A DNA stretch of 26,497 nucleotides from Porodaedalea pini (GCA_002794775.1 NBAY01000171.1:1-26497), one strand, 5' to 3'. Shown: positions 13,161 to 24,433, numbered from the stretch's first letter. The notes: generated by a model from the sequence alone, not told the origin. Program-made: numbers and translations.

Positions 13161-14166
13161 GCTCCCATCCCATTCCCGTAAGATCCAAATAACTACGCCT
13201 TTCAATAGCTCTCACTGATGTTTCCATACAGTCCCCTTTCGTACAAGCATGACGCGCACAGCGTCAAAGGTCGTCTTAACCAATCTCAGCGTGAGGAGCT
13301 TGCTCTCATTGAGCAGGCGTATGACAATCCACGCGAATGTATGTTTTTTTTCTAATTGGTCGTAGGGTGTAGCTAATCGATTCGCGTGCAGGTCTGTCTA
13401 GGATCAAGCGTCTCTTGCTCGCTCGGCGAGCCTTCAGAGAGGCAGGCATTGAGTTCTTCGACACATATGGCAAGCTCATCCCCTGCTACGACATCGAACC
13501 CGTTGAGAAGATTACAGACACATATCTTGACCAGTTCTTATTCTTTGAGGCTGACAGGCGCGGGTTATTCCCGGCATGGATCAAGCCTGCGGACATTGAA
13601 CCTCCTCCCCTTCTGGTGTACAAGTGTTGTCAGGGTATCAATAACTTGACGGACATCTGGGAGACAAGCGAGGGCGAATGCGTAGTGATGATGGAGACCG
13701 TACTGTCGAAGGTCTACGAAAAGATTGACTTGACCCTTCTCAACCGTTTGCTTCGTCTTATTCTCGACCATAATCTTGCGGACTATATCACAGCGAATAA
13801 TAACTGTGTTTTCACCTACAAAGATATGGCACATACGAACACATACGGGATGATCCGCGGTCTGCAGTTCTCTGCCTTTGTCTTCCAATATTATGGTCTT
13901 GTCCTCGATCTTCTCATCCTCGGCTTGCAACGCGCAAGTGAAATGGCGGGTCCCCCACAACTGCCCAACAATTTCCTGCAGTACCGTGATTCTGCGACCG
14001 AGACACGCCATCCAGTCCGTCTCTATTTTCGTTATGTTGAACGTTTGCATATTTTATTCCGCTTCACCGCCGAGGAATCACGCGACCTTATACAACGTTA
14101 CCTCAACGCGAATCTGGATCCAACAAACAACAACATTATTGGGTATAACAACGAGAGGTGTTGGCC
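13161..14166 (+). pseudogene. PRP8: PRP8 fragment, copy 2 (short)
   Basis: Shorter PRP8 piece matching 4307-5271 of chain 1. It starts at the GCTCCCATCCCATT word next to an intron (donor gtaag at about 13178). It then reads [19 protein letters not shown] with the same missing block of about 15 codons as chain 1, keeps the intron ending about 13391, and continues [15 protein letters not shown]. It retains [18 protein letters not shown], lost in chain 1, then [52 protein letters not shown] and the ERCWP block. The frame is open from 13415 to 14284, better preserved than in chain 1. It joins RPB1 after TGTTGGCC. The upstream 1.5 kb of PRP8 present in chain 1 is absent. Confidence 0.92.
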
Positions 14167-15478
<1,312 letters not shown>

Positions 15479-16190
15479 CCATTGCCGAAAATGCCATCTA
15501 AGGAAAATATTGACCCTGAAGATCCTCCCAATACAGGCAGTACATTGACGATTAAAGGGGAGGGGAAGGGGAAAGGGCGGATGGATGCCATCATCGCAGA
15601 CGACAGATCTCTGCGATCGAGCGACAACGGATCAAATACAACTCTCGCTACATTGCGGCACAAGGAATCGAATGACACCATTACCCTCAATCGAGTGCCT
15701 GCGGGGGAGACGGACATGCTGCAACCCCGTGGCGCTACATTGGACATCGGCATTCCATGTATCATTACTTCAAGGCAGAAGCGGTTCCGTGCGTTTGCCC
15801 GTTATATCGGCGAGGTTGAGGGTGAGAGCGGGCCATGGGTCGGTGTCGAGATGCCCGTGGGTGATGCTTGGGCAGACGATCAGCTTGAGGGCCGCCAGTG
15901 GAATGACGGCTCATGGGGTGGCGTGCGCTACTTTGGCATCGGAATGGGGTGACGACGAATGCATGACCAGCCGGCAATGCGTTGATTTGACGAATAACTG
16001 TGGAACTAGTGTTATTAGTGGCTGGAAGGGCACGAAGCGCGAGGGGGAGCAGCTCAGCGTTGACCGCAAGAAGTGTTTCCGTAGCAGTTCGCCGTCAGTG
16101 TCGGACATGTCGAACGCAGAGTATCGAGGTCTCTTTGTGAGGCCACAGCAGGTGCTGTATGTTGTAGATGCTGTCGGTTCGGGCTTGTGA
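15479..16190 (+). pseudogene. CAP-Gly C-terminal end, copy 2
   Basis: Second copy of the CAP-Gly end. From the same joint with RPB1 it reads KMPSKENIDPEDPPNTGS, TLDIGIPCIITSRQKRF, RYIGEVEGESGPWVGVEMP and QWNDGSWGGVRYFGI. It then hits a premature stop at about 15950, because 14 nt present in chain 1 (between two ACTT words near 15933) are missing. The downstream frame resumes SEWGDDECMT, then GTKREGEQLSVDRKKCFRS and FVRPQQVLYVVDAVGSGL with TGA at 16188-16190. Apart from that deletion it is closer to family consensus than copy 1 (VGVE rather than VVVE). It is probably the 3' end of the same gene as the BTB fragment at 9253. Confidence 0.72.
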
Positions 16191-16432
16191 ATCTTGGAAC
16201 ATATTTAAGTTCGGATTCCTGCCCTTTTTCTTTTTCTTTCTTTCTTTCTTTTACCCTACTCCCATGTTTAGTCACTCCTTGCTCTGGACAGATGCCCTTA
16301 TCACTGAAATCACTTGTTGGCATGTTCATATTCCTCTCTTGTCTACTCAATCATATCACTCTGGATTCTCGAATTGCACCTTTTGGAGAAATTTTTAATC
16401 AGTTTTTGAATGCTGCTGGTTTTTAGTTAGTA
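16191..16432 (+). other. 3' tail of chain 2
   Basis: Non-coding sequence matching 7349-7606, with the same CTTT tract (about 16224-16252). Homology to chain 1 stops exactly at the TA where MITE copy 2 begins. On the far side of the MITE the sequence is unrelated to the downstream flank of chain 1. Confidence 0.6.
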
Positions 16433-16610
16433 CTTGAGGTAGTGGGCCATTAGGATGGCAAGCTATGATTACTGTTTACTGAATAGTAAATAATTCACTA
16501 ATGAGAATAATATTTTAGTATAATTTGCAAGCTTTAGTCCTCTCATATAAAATGAAAGACACAGAAAACAGTAATTGTAGCTTGCCATCCCAATGGCCCA
16601 CTACCTCAAG
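16433..16610 (-). mobile_element. MITE, copy 2
   Basis: A 178-nt element of the same family as 7872-8063, opposite in orientation by its internal sequence. Inverted tips are CTTGAGGTAGTGGGCCATT and AATGGCCCACTACCTCAAG, and it is flanked by TA on both sides (16431-16432 and 16611-16612), a TA target duplication. It sits exactly where homology between the two chains ends and 8 nt from the stop of the transposon-like frame on the minus strand. Confidence 0.92.
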
Positions 16611-16617
16611 TAGCTCT

Positions 16618-17591
16618 CTAGCACTTCCTCCATTCCCAGAACAGTGACTGGAGGATAGGCATCTGTGTTTGATGCTCTTCTCTATCTGCCATTTCATCAA
16701 AATCACCCCATAGGAGCATCTTGGTCTTGAAGAGGGGTATATCACAAACTTTGCACCTCAGGTCACACTTGGAGTCTGCAGGAAAGACATGCTGGCATGT
16801 AGGACACATAGGAAGGACCTTGAAGTAATCTTGGAGCCCTAGTGCTTTGAATGTGGTCTTGAGTGTGATTATAGGCTTGTAATCAAGGGAGAAGATGCCA
16901 AGATTAAAAATAAGGCACTTGAGGACTGAAAGAATGAGGTTACAGCTGCAAAACGGCAGATGGAAGTGAAGATTAAGGCATGCAACAAGAAGCAAAATGA
17001 CATGCCAAAGCTTGTTGCATTTGTTCGAGTTGGCTGCATCTTGAGTTACAGGCAGTGGCGGTGGGCTTCCTTTAAGTTCTTGCTGCTCTGTTTCATGTGT
17101 AAGTTCATTGAGATCATCATCCAGATGCCAAAAGTTATCAAGTCCGTCATCATCGATGTCCATGTGGTCATCAGACATGTCTTCAGGCAAAAAGTGCCTG
17201 TCACTCCCAACAGCTGCCTTGTCCTGTGTACCAGTGCTTCCACCTGTCCCTAGCCCAACAGCAGCAGCAGCAAGCCCTGAAGCAACAGCAGTACCAGCAG
17301 CAACAGCAGCAACAACAAGACCAGCAGCAGCAGCAGCAACGACAGCAACAGCAGAGGTGCCAGCTGCACTGACATCCTTCAAATCTTGTGTGTCCTTCAC
17401 TCAAGCAGCAGTGAAGTGCTTGACATGGGAGCATTGCGTGGAGGCTTTGATATAGCATCCCTTTGGCAAGACCACGATGCACAACTTGCATGAGCACCAG
17501 GCCATGCGCTTTGATTTCGATTTCTGTTAAAAGTTAATATATTTTATTTAGTAAAGGACTATATTGAACTCACAGAATTAGCCTTGGCCAT
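16618..17591 (-). pseudogene. N-terminal part of a CACTA/Plavaka-type transposon protein
   Basis: Minus-strand frame in two exons. A short first exon (17591-17574, MAKANS) is joined across a 50-nt GT-AG intron (17573-17524) to KSKSKRMAWCSCKLC, followed by a Gly-Tyr-Ile/Thr/His pattern that resembles the N-terminal zinc-binding motif of basidiomycete Tnp2-type (CACTA/Plavaka) proteins. An in-frame TGA at 17403-17401 interrupts it. The frame then continues 260 codons with an Ala-rich stretch encoded by the CAG tract, an acidic stretch (DMSDDHMDIDDDG), a hydrophobic segment, and a second Cys motif CPTCQHVFP...CKVCDIPLF. It stops next to MITE copy 2, and no catalytic domain is present. The family is inferred from the two Cys motifs and could be wrong. 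Confidence 0.42.
17255..17358 (+). repeat. Imperfect CAG/CAA trinucleotide tract
   Basis: About 100 nt made almost entirely of CAG and CAA words on the + strand. On the minus strand, in the transposon-like frame, it encodes the Ala/Val-rich low-complexity stretch. Confidence 0.85.
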
Positions 17592-17939
17592 TGTGGATGT
17601 GTGATGAGAGGCACAAGTATGTGCCAGGGGTGCCGCTCATCACGAATCCACGAAGTCCAGCACCTGGGACACGTTGTGACAGATCATGTCAGGAGTACTG
17701 AGTCTGATTGTAATCTATATCGCCTAACAAGTCCTTGATGCAGATCCTCACCGATCATCCTTGACTATCTCATCTTATCTATTATCATATGGTCCGGTAA
17801 GCGGCGGTTCCATATTATTCCAGGCTTTAAATTCAGATCTGACAAAAACTTCACACGGATAAACTAATCACATATATTGCCAGATTACACTATACTACGT
17901 TACAGCACATCTACCGGGAACGCGGTGAATGCCTACGCT
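17592..17939. other. Non-coding spacer
   Basis: No gene, RNA or repeat recognised. It is moderately AT-rich and probably holds the upstream part of the transposon remnant and the border of the FKS1 piece. Confidence 0.4.
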
Positions 17940-18700
17940 CATTATGCTGCTTTATGTGACCATGACGCTGTGGATCCCGCATTGATCTACTTCTGGATCA
18001 CGACGCTCGCGCTGTGCTTGGCGCCGTTCATTTTCAACCCCCACCAGTTCTCGTTCGCGGACTTCATCATTGACTACAGAGAGTGCCTGCGCTGAGTGTC
18101 GCGTGGCAATGTGCGCGCACATAAGAACACGTGGATCGGATACTGCAGGCTGTCGCGTACGATGATCACAGGATACAATAAGAAGAAGCTGGGCCAGCCG
18201 TCAGACAAATCGACGGGCGGAGACACACCGCATGCAGGCTGGCGCACCATCTTGCTTTCTGAGATCGTGTTCCTGATCTGCATGGCGATTTTGTTCATTA
18301 TCGCATAGCTTTTCATATAGTCTTTCCCGCAGGTCAGCGGAAAGGAGAACACGAGCACCCTCGTGCGATTTGCGATTGTGAGCTTGGGACCGATTGTGTG
18401 GAATGCGGTGGTGCTGCTTGTGTTGTTCTTGATATCGCTGTTCTTGGGTCCGATGCTTGATACGGTAGTGCCGAAGTTTGGATCGGTTATGGCGTTCTTT
18501 GCGCATGCACTAGCGCTCGTGGGTATGGTTGGATCCTTTGAGTTCCTTGTAAGCATTTTTTTTCTTGATACTTCATCGATGATGTCTGATCTGGCTTCTG
18601 GACAATGGAAATATTGAACACGTGGTGTCTTTGTTGAACGTTTCCCTGAGCATTATTGCGCGCCGAGCCAATTTCCACCAGTTGATGATTTGGAGTGGCT
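17940..18700 (+). pseudogene. FKS1: 1,3-beta-glucan synthase (FKS1) C-terminal-region fragment
   Basis: Piece of the GT48 glucan synthase catalytic subunit, a plasma-membrane enzyme that makes cell-wall beta-1,3-glucan. Blocks in order are [115 protein letters not shown] and LGPMLDTVVPKFGSVMAFF. A GT donor follows SFEFL at about 18550. This is part of the C-terminal membrane-segment cluster. It carries a one-base loss near 17975, a TGA in place of Trp before SRGN (about 18094), and two TAG stops at about 18307 and 18319. Neither end of the gene is present, so this is a decayed internal piece like those upstream. Confidence 0.92.
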
Positions 18701-19264
18701 CAGGCAAGTACAATTGCTCATCCGTCTCTACAACAATGATCGCAAAGTGTCATTGTAGAGCTCAAAGAACAAGTGCATTCTCTCCCGAGCTACGTACAGA
18801 GGAAAGCTGTATTAACAGTCCTGACCAGATCAGTATGTCCAGAAATGTCTATAAACCAAAGACCAAAGAGATGAAAGCGTGCAGCGATCAATATGAGTCC
18901 AGAGTGGACAGAAGTGGTGTAGTATAAGAGGAATTGTCCGTCCTCTAGGTAAACAAGAAGAACAACCCATATGAGCATTCTGCAGATAATGTACGTCGAG
19001 TCGGAAGCAAAGGCAAGATGAATAGAGAGTGACTGGGAATGTCGTTAAAGTCTTTATAATCAAGTGAGTGAGGAAAGCAGAAAGCGATAAATGGATATCA
19101 AGAAGACGTGGGACGGAAGCACGACAGAGCCCAACGGTAGACGAAGGCCACCGGAATAACGACAATACATCCAAAAATCCCGGTTGAAGTTTTGAGCCAA
19201 GGGAGACGGACAAGAAAAAAGCACGTCGATTCAAACGCCTACAAGTGTACCAGAGTGCATTTCA
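18701..19264. other. Spacer and probable 3' region of the GH5 gene
   Basis: No gene supported. A minus-strand frame of 134 codons at 18830-19234 has no recognisable motif. The part nearest 19264 is the downstream untranslated region of the minus-strand glucosidase. Confidence 0.4.
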
Positions 19265-21909
19265 TCATGCTGCCGGCGGCGGAGTGACAAGCATGTCCCT
19301 CGCCATCCGTGCAGCAGTTGCGCTTCCAGTGCAGGTCGTTGTCGGGAAAGGCAGGCCAAGCGCCATCCAGGCAGGTGGACTAGAGTCATACAACACTTTT
19401 TCAGCACAGAAGTCCAGTTCACATTAGATAAATGCCACTCACTAGCTGCACCCAACAACCTCTGTCACGCCGCTCGCTGTATCCTGCGGATCCGCCCAGC
19501 CGTTCCCAAGACTAACTGTCTTCGCTGCGGCCGTAAACGTGTCTGGCGGGAGCGTCGACAGCCCGACCGTCGACGTGTACGTTGGGAGCAAGCTCACAGC
19601 ACCCGTCGCACCGCTGATCGTCGTCGGTGGCCACGCAGTGAAGCTTTCGCGCACATCAGGCGATATTGTACCCGCCCCCGGTCCACCCGTCTGCCACGCG
19701 GAGAACGAACCGTCGAACTGAGTGCCGGTGACGCTGAGGCTCGCGCACATGCCCGTTGCAGAGCGCGGGTCATCCGGCATCCAGCCGTTCTCGAGGCCGA
19801 GCTGGTATGACCACAGCGGCGCCTGCACGGAGTTCGTCTCAGAGGAGTTCCCGATCTGTCCGTGTTGTGAGAACGTGGTTGTTGCTACGGAGAACAATGA
19901 CTGACCTTCCACGTCCAAAAGAAATAGTTTTGAAGCGCTGTCCATATTATGAGAACGTGGTTGTTGCTGCAGAGGACAATGACTGACCATCCATACTAGC
20001 GAGTGCGAAGTCCCTGAGACCCGCTTTGAGCGTATCGTTCCATTGCGTGTAGTCATTCCAAAAGTCACAGCCGCCCGGGTAGCTTGACGTACTGCCCACG
20101 CCATTGAGGTACAGCCCACAGTCATTGATTCCGTTACTGAATTCGCCCGCAATAGTAACACCAAATTGAATCTGGCTAGAGATAACAATATTAGAAAAGA
20201 AAGTCAGCAGATACGTAGACGCTCGCACCTCTGGTTCATAGTAAGTCCCCATGACAAGCAAGCCTTCTGTGGCCAAGCTCCTATTGGATCTAAGTCCTGA
20301 GCGGCGCCGCCAAATGCGAAGTACGGGTGCGTATCGAGATTGATACGGTCTGAACCAGGGAAGAAGTTTGCCCAATCGGAAAGACTCTGGAAACCATCAT
20401 GAATGCTGATAAATGGGCCTTTCCCTTCACCGATGCCAGTGATGTTACGTATCATGTCATATGCGGCAAGGTAACTGAAAAGCAAATTAGCAATGCTAAT
20501 AGGAAAAGAAGTAGCAGAAAACGTGCAAATGCGATATGTTATCCTGCCCAATTATTCCTGTCAGTGCTGAAGCGAAGGTCAAATTCAATGATGATAGCGG
20601 GGAAAAATAGGAGAAAAGCGCGTACCTTCATTGATGATTCCGAACATCGGTATGAGATCCGTGTACTCTGGCTGTGAGATGAACTCCGTGAAGACTCTAA
20701 TATATTCAAGCATACGCTCCGCGTTCGCAAAGCCCATGATGCCGTTCATAAAATTAATCTGGCCAGATTTTCCCGAGTGATTGTACCCGTTCTGCGAACC
20801 GGGGGCAGTGTGCAGGTCGAGGTTGACGCGTAACCCATACTTGCGCGACCAGCGAAGGACGCGCAGGATGTACTTCCAGCAGGTGCGCGCGAGGAAGGGC
20901 TCTGGTGCGGAGGCTGTGTCCCATTTATCGATAGCCCAGAAGGGAACGGGCAGGCGGATCCAGTTGAGTCCTGCCCCTGCGATCTGTGCGATGTCTTGCT
21001 CTGTGCTGCATCGAAGAAGAAAAATCAGCTAGTGTAAGATTGAGAAGAGAGTGAGACACACATAAAAGTATTGTAGTGGTCTTCAAGCTGTGAGAGCCCA
21101 CCGCCAGGAGAAGTGTCCGCAGCCATCGCCATTGATAGCGTCCATTCATCAACGACGGTGTTTGACCCATTCTGATACTTTTGGAAAAGCGCCGGGACGA
21201 TGAATGGCTCAAGAACAAAGAGCCCGCCCAGGTTAGTACCCGCGATCTTGTCGACACCCCATGTCCAGCTCGAGTTTAGCGGCGGCGTCCAACTGTTCGG
21301 CTGTGCATTGTTGTTGAACGGATCCGAAGGGTCGTTGACCCAGAATCCACCAAATTTATTGCTATAAATGAACGTCTGGCCATCTTCTGTTGTGACCATC
21401 GACCCATCCCCGCCGGTGATAGCTCCCTTGCTGCTTGAGCTCCCCGAGCTCCCCGAGCCGCCTGCACTGCTAGATCCGTTCTTCTTCCCAAGGATGACAC
21501 CTAGAGGCACCGCAACGGCAGCGGCGACAATAAGGGCAACAATGCCCACGATCCACCAGACACGCTTGCGTCCCACGGCAATGCCCATCTCCTTTTCCTC
21601 GCCATCGACGCCTCGCTCTGTTTTTGAGCCGGCGAGTGCCGCGCCGGCAGCTGCAAGGGGCGCGGCTGCAGTCTCGTCGGCATCATTGGACAGCACGGAA
21701 TCGTGGGGGGAATCCATCGTGAGCGATGGAGATAACGAAGAGAACCGCCGTGGGTTTGGCGGCATGAGCTGCTCATTGCCAAGAAACGCACTCGACTCCG
21801 ATGGACTCAGACTCGGAGACGCAGTGCTATCCGGTCCGGGTGTCGCAGGCGTGCTGGCGGAGCCCTGCTGGTCCTCGAACAAGTTGTTCGTCGAGTTGCG
21901 TACCGACAT
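19265..21909 (-). CDS. Glucan 1,3-beta-glucosidase, type II membrane GH5 enzyme
   Basis: Exo-beta-1,3-glucanase of glycoside hydrolase family 5, exgD-like, releasing glucose from cell-wall beta-1,3-glucan outside the plasma membrane. I place eight exons: 21909-21062, 21005-20626, 20566-20527, 20474-20229, 20175-19988, 19937-19906, 19855-19443 and 19379-19265. All phases agree and give 753 residues. Residues 1-117 are Ser/Pro-rich and cytosolic, ending GRKR. A membrane anchor spans about 118-140 (WWIVGIVALIV), followed by a Gly/Ser linker. The catalytic domain has IAQIAGAGLNWIRLPVPFW, RVNLDLHTAPGSQNGYNHSG, FGIINE with proton donor Glu409, THPYFAF, and VTIAGEFSNG with nucleophile Glu516, then APLWSYQLGLENGWMP. 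The last exon supplies YPPAW...PTTTC, the usual family ending; the TAG at 19442-19444 is read only if the final intron is retained. One intron has a GC donor, and two others are near-identical. Confidence 0.93.
19856..19905 (-). repeat. Intron 6 of the GH5 gene, near-copy of intron 5
   Basis: 50-nt GT-AG intron between WTWK and IGNSSE. It matches intron 5 at 44 of 50 positions, all differences being C/T on the gene strand (positions 13, 17, 19, 39, 42, 44). The match does not extend into the flanking exons. Confidence 0.93.
19938..19987 (-). repeat. Intron 5 of the GH5 gene, near-copy of intron 6
   Basis: 50-nt GT-AG intron after SMD, starting gtcagtcatt and ending ggacag like intron 6. Only a 32-nt exon (19937-19906, ALQNYFFWTWK) separates the pair. 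Confidence 0.93.
20475..20526 (-). other. GC-AG intron (intron 3) of the GH5 gene
   Basis: The only way to join ALTGIIGQDNISH to YLAAYDMIR in phase is a donor reading CATTT/gcacgt and an acceptor cag/TTACC, which gives HFYLAAYD, the family wording. This makes a 52-nt intron with a GC instead of GT donor. A GT at gttttc 4 nt downstream would break the frame. Confidence 0.75.
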
Positions 21910-22545
21910 GGTGGTGATAGAGCACGTATGTTGCCGTGGAGCGTGGGCAGGATGCGCTGGCCATGAGCAGGCCGAAAGAAGAGCTAGCTAAAATACGACT
22001 GCTTCAAATCCCACAGGATCTATAAGTCCCGCTTTTGTTTACCAATGAGATAAAGGTGCATACCGTCATAGCTTCTACCCCTCTGCATTCTCAGCGGCCA
22101 TTGATGCTTCCTATCGTCCGTTTGTATAGATGGAAGTTGGAGAGCTTTTCTTGCAATCTTGCTGCCGCATCTAGCGTTTCGTCGGATGTTGAGTGCACCA
22201 GATCAGGATGGAGAGATCTGCTAGGTCTTGTTATATCTTGTATCCTGAGTTTGATTGAAAAATACGTCGATTGCATTTCCAAACGCGTGACGATACATTC
22301 CCGAATGCGGCTGCCTTATCGGAGTTTAGACTTCTCTTCATCCTTCATGCTGATCCGCGCACTTCATTTCAACAACACTTCTGCTCATATCTATCTTCTC
22401 TACGCTCTTATCTTCGGCTCGTCAAGCCGAGTGCTGTTTGTTTTTCGAAGTTCTCACACAGACTATTCCTGGCCCATGCGCCGCCTTCGCTATTCACTCA
22501 ACTCGGCCGTCGAGAAAAAGGGTTGGGTTAGCGGCCTAAAACTAT
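21910..22545. other. Upstream region of the GH5 gene, no gene seen
   Basis: Promoter-side sequence of the minus-strand glucosidase. A + strand frame at 22035-22562 covers much of it but has no recognisable motif or family-like composition, so I do not call it. No clear operator or TATA assigned. Confidence 0.4.
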
Positions 22546-22599
22546 ATGCGAGTTATAAGTGAGCAGCTCACTACCACTGATTCTGAAACGCCCTCTCAG

Positions 22600-22791
22600 A
22601 CAATGCCTCCCTGTGCATTGGCTTGCGTCTCAACTGCCTGCTTATTGTTGTTCAATCCCTGCACGCCTGGTGATGCTCCGCTGTACGAGGATATCCAATG
22701 CACTGTGAATGCAGGACATGTCTGGCAAGAAGGGAGACGCCACGTCAAGACTGTCAGCAAACTGATGATCATGGAAAGAAGCGAGCACTAG
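22600..22791 (+). pseudogene. Possible CFEM-domain exon remnant
   Basis: After a ctctcag acceptor-like word at about 22594-22600 the frame reads MPPCALACVSTAC, then NPCTPGDAPLYEDIQC and TVNAG. This resembles the start of a fungal CFEM domain (PxCAxxCxxxA...C...D..CxC...), a secreted or GPI-anchored eight-Cys fold often involved in heme binding or the cell surface. The Cys spacing is incomplete, no signal peptide is attached in the open frame, and the stretch is cut by the solo LTR that starts at 22792. Treat as a weak resemblance. Confidence 0.28.
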
Positions 22792-23214
22792 TGTCAGCGA
22801 CGGACTACGGGTACGCAAATGGTAGCCGGGTCGCGCGGAACTCAGTCAGAGGAGGAGGGAGACAAGAGAGAGAGCAGTGAGCCAGGGGAACTGACACAGC
22901 GCGGAGATAAGGAGTAGCTTCTGGACGTAGCCAGGTAGAATTGACCAGGTCGAAACTAGGGGATAAGTACAGGAGGACTACCTACTTATATACCCTTCAG
23001 CGGCTGCGCACGGACCAGGGAATTAACTACTACATAAGGATAGATGATAGAACGTCGTGGAACTTCATAGAATAATGAAATCATAGGATCGGTCAGCGAG
23101 TAAGGATAGTGCGAGAAGGAGCGTAATGAATAATGAGTAAGCAGGAATAAGCGTGATTAGTGATGGATGGATAAGATATGATAAGATAAGATAATTTAAA
23201 AAGCGTCCATGACA
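22792..23214 (-). mobile_element. Solo LTR
   Basis: 423-nt element with ends TGTCA and TGACA (perfect 5-nt inverted ends of the TG...CA type), flanked by ACTAG on the left and GCTAG on the right, a 5-nt target duplication with one mismatch. Read on the minus strand it has a TATA box (GGGTATATAAGTA, about 22989-23001) followed by a pyrimidine-rich leader, as in the R/U5 part of fungal LTRs. There is no internal region, primer site or coding frame. It is probably a Ty3-type or related LTR left after recombination between two LTRs. Confidence 0.78.
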
Positions 23215-23379
23215 GCTAGCAACTAGTGTGGAAGGCTGAACATTCCGTAAAGTTCACCTGCAATGACATACAGATTGGTATTCGATTTACATAGATGATA
23301 GCCTACAAAAGCGATCTAACGAAAAGATGCAGACAGCCCCCATTCCTCGCAGGCCTCTAATGAGGTGTGTATCTCCGCA

Positions 23380-24000
23380 TATCTCGGTCGCCTAATATGT
23401 TCTGCCTTCGATCCTTTTCCGCTCAGTTGTGCGTCTCTGTATTATACTCATGGAATAACCAAGCAATTATGACCGCATATCTTCCTCAGCTGTATGGATT
23501 CCAGGCTCAGCACATCCTAATTCTAAGGCAACGATCTTCGACTCTACTGGCTTATTGAATGTAAGCTGTGATAACTCTTTGATTAACTACTTCTCGTTGC
23601 CTCCACTCTAAGGTTTATCTGCAGCGTCGAATCTACGCAATGCACATCAGAAGCCACAAAATGCTCGCTTTTCTCTCTGCCTTTCTATTCTGTGTACTTT
23701 CGATGGTCATTATAATTTCTGTCTTCGTGATGAATGAGCAGACCAGTGAGTCTTCTCGAATTTCATGCTTTCTACCTGAGCACTATTCTCATCATCCTTT
23801 GGACTTGTAGTAGTATTTGCCGATGTCAGAGCAGGTTCTAACAGCATACTGGACAGCCCACGCTTTCATCGAAACGATGCAATTTGAGCTTGCTCCTAAC
23901 AGAGAGCTTCGGGATTCATTGAGTGGACTCGCAAAACCGATTACTTGAAAACCCAACCAAACTCCTGCTTCACGGGTCTTCAAAAGAATCAGATGGGCAA
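23380..24000 (+). pseudogene. Possible remnant of a small multi-pass membrane protein
   Basis: Three exon-like pieces separated by good GT-AG introns (23561-23612 and 23746-23810). The middle piece, 23613-23745, reads VYLQRRIYAMHIRSHKMLAF followed by a strongly hydrophobic helix (LFCVLSMVIIISVFV). The piece before it has YLPQLYGFQ. The one after it, in another frame, has TAYWTAHAFIETMQFELA. The layout recalls the abundant DUF6533-type seven-helix proteins of basidiomycetes, but frames do not join cleanly and the match is only impressionistic. It may be a decayed gene or chance. Confidence 0.25.
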
Positions 24001-24433
24001 ATAGGCACTTAAATCCATCTGATGCTGTTTTGAACCCAGTTCACAGGTTTTACAGCATTTCTGAGATTTTTACAAGGGAGGTCTTTCCTGATGTGGATAG
24101 TCTGCTATTCGTCGAATATCCTGAATGAGCTACGGTTCTCAGTGACTCCTCTTCAGGCTTGTGTCGCAGAGAATATCCGCCGGTAATCTATTCAGGTCAA
24201 GATGAAAATGTGTGCAACTCGATCCTCTCCCTTCCATTAATAATAATATTGTTCCTTGCTCCTGGCGGTAAAATGCGGCAACGTGGCGACGCGTTTGCCG
24301 CACGTGATAGCGACTAAGCGGCGTCTCTAATGATGACGCTCTTGGGCAGATGATGATGTCACCGCGTCCCTCCTTAAAGCTGCTCCTCGCCAACCATGTA
24401 ACTTCATCTGAACACTCGTCCTCACTCAACGCC
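24001..24433. other. Spacer and promoter side of the OM14-like gene
   Basis: No gene supported. The last 60 nt before the ATG at 24434 are C/T-rich as is common for fungal start regions. Confidence 0.4.

Noticed and set aside
18830..19234. 134-codon minus-strand frame
   Set aside because: No motif, no start context, composition unlike coding sequence; lies in the 3' region of the GH5 gene.
19442..20188. Single long minus-strand frame taken as the 3' part of the glucosidase
   Set aside because: It reads through introns 5 and 6; removing them restores the family sequence SMDALQNYFFWTWKIGN, and the gene continues beyond 19442 after one more intron.
22035..22562. 175-codon + strand frame upstream of the GH5 gene
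   Set aside because: No recognisable domain, odd residue content, and it overlaps the likely promoter region.
23160..23200. GATAAG-rich stretch as GATA-factor binding sites
   Set aside because: It lies inside the solo LTR near its left-reading start and is simple-sequence-like; no evidence that it regulates a neighbour.
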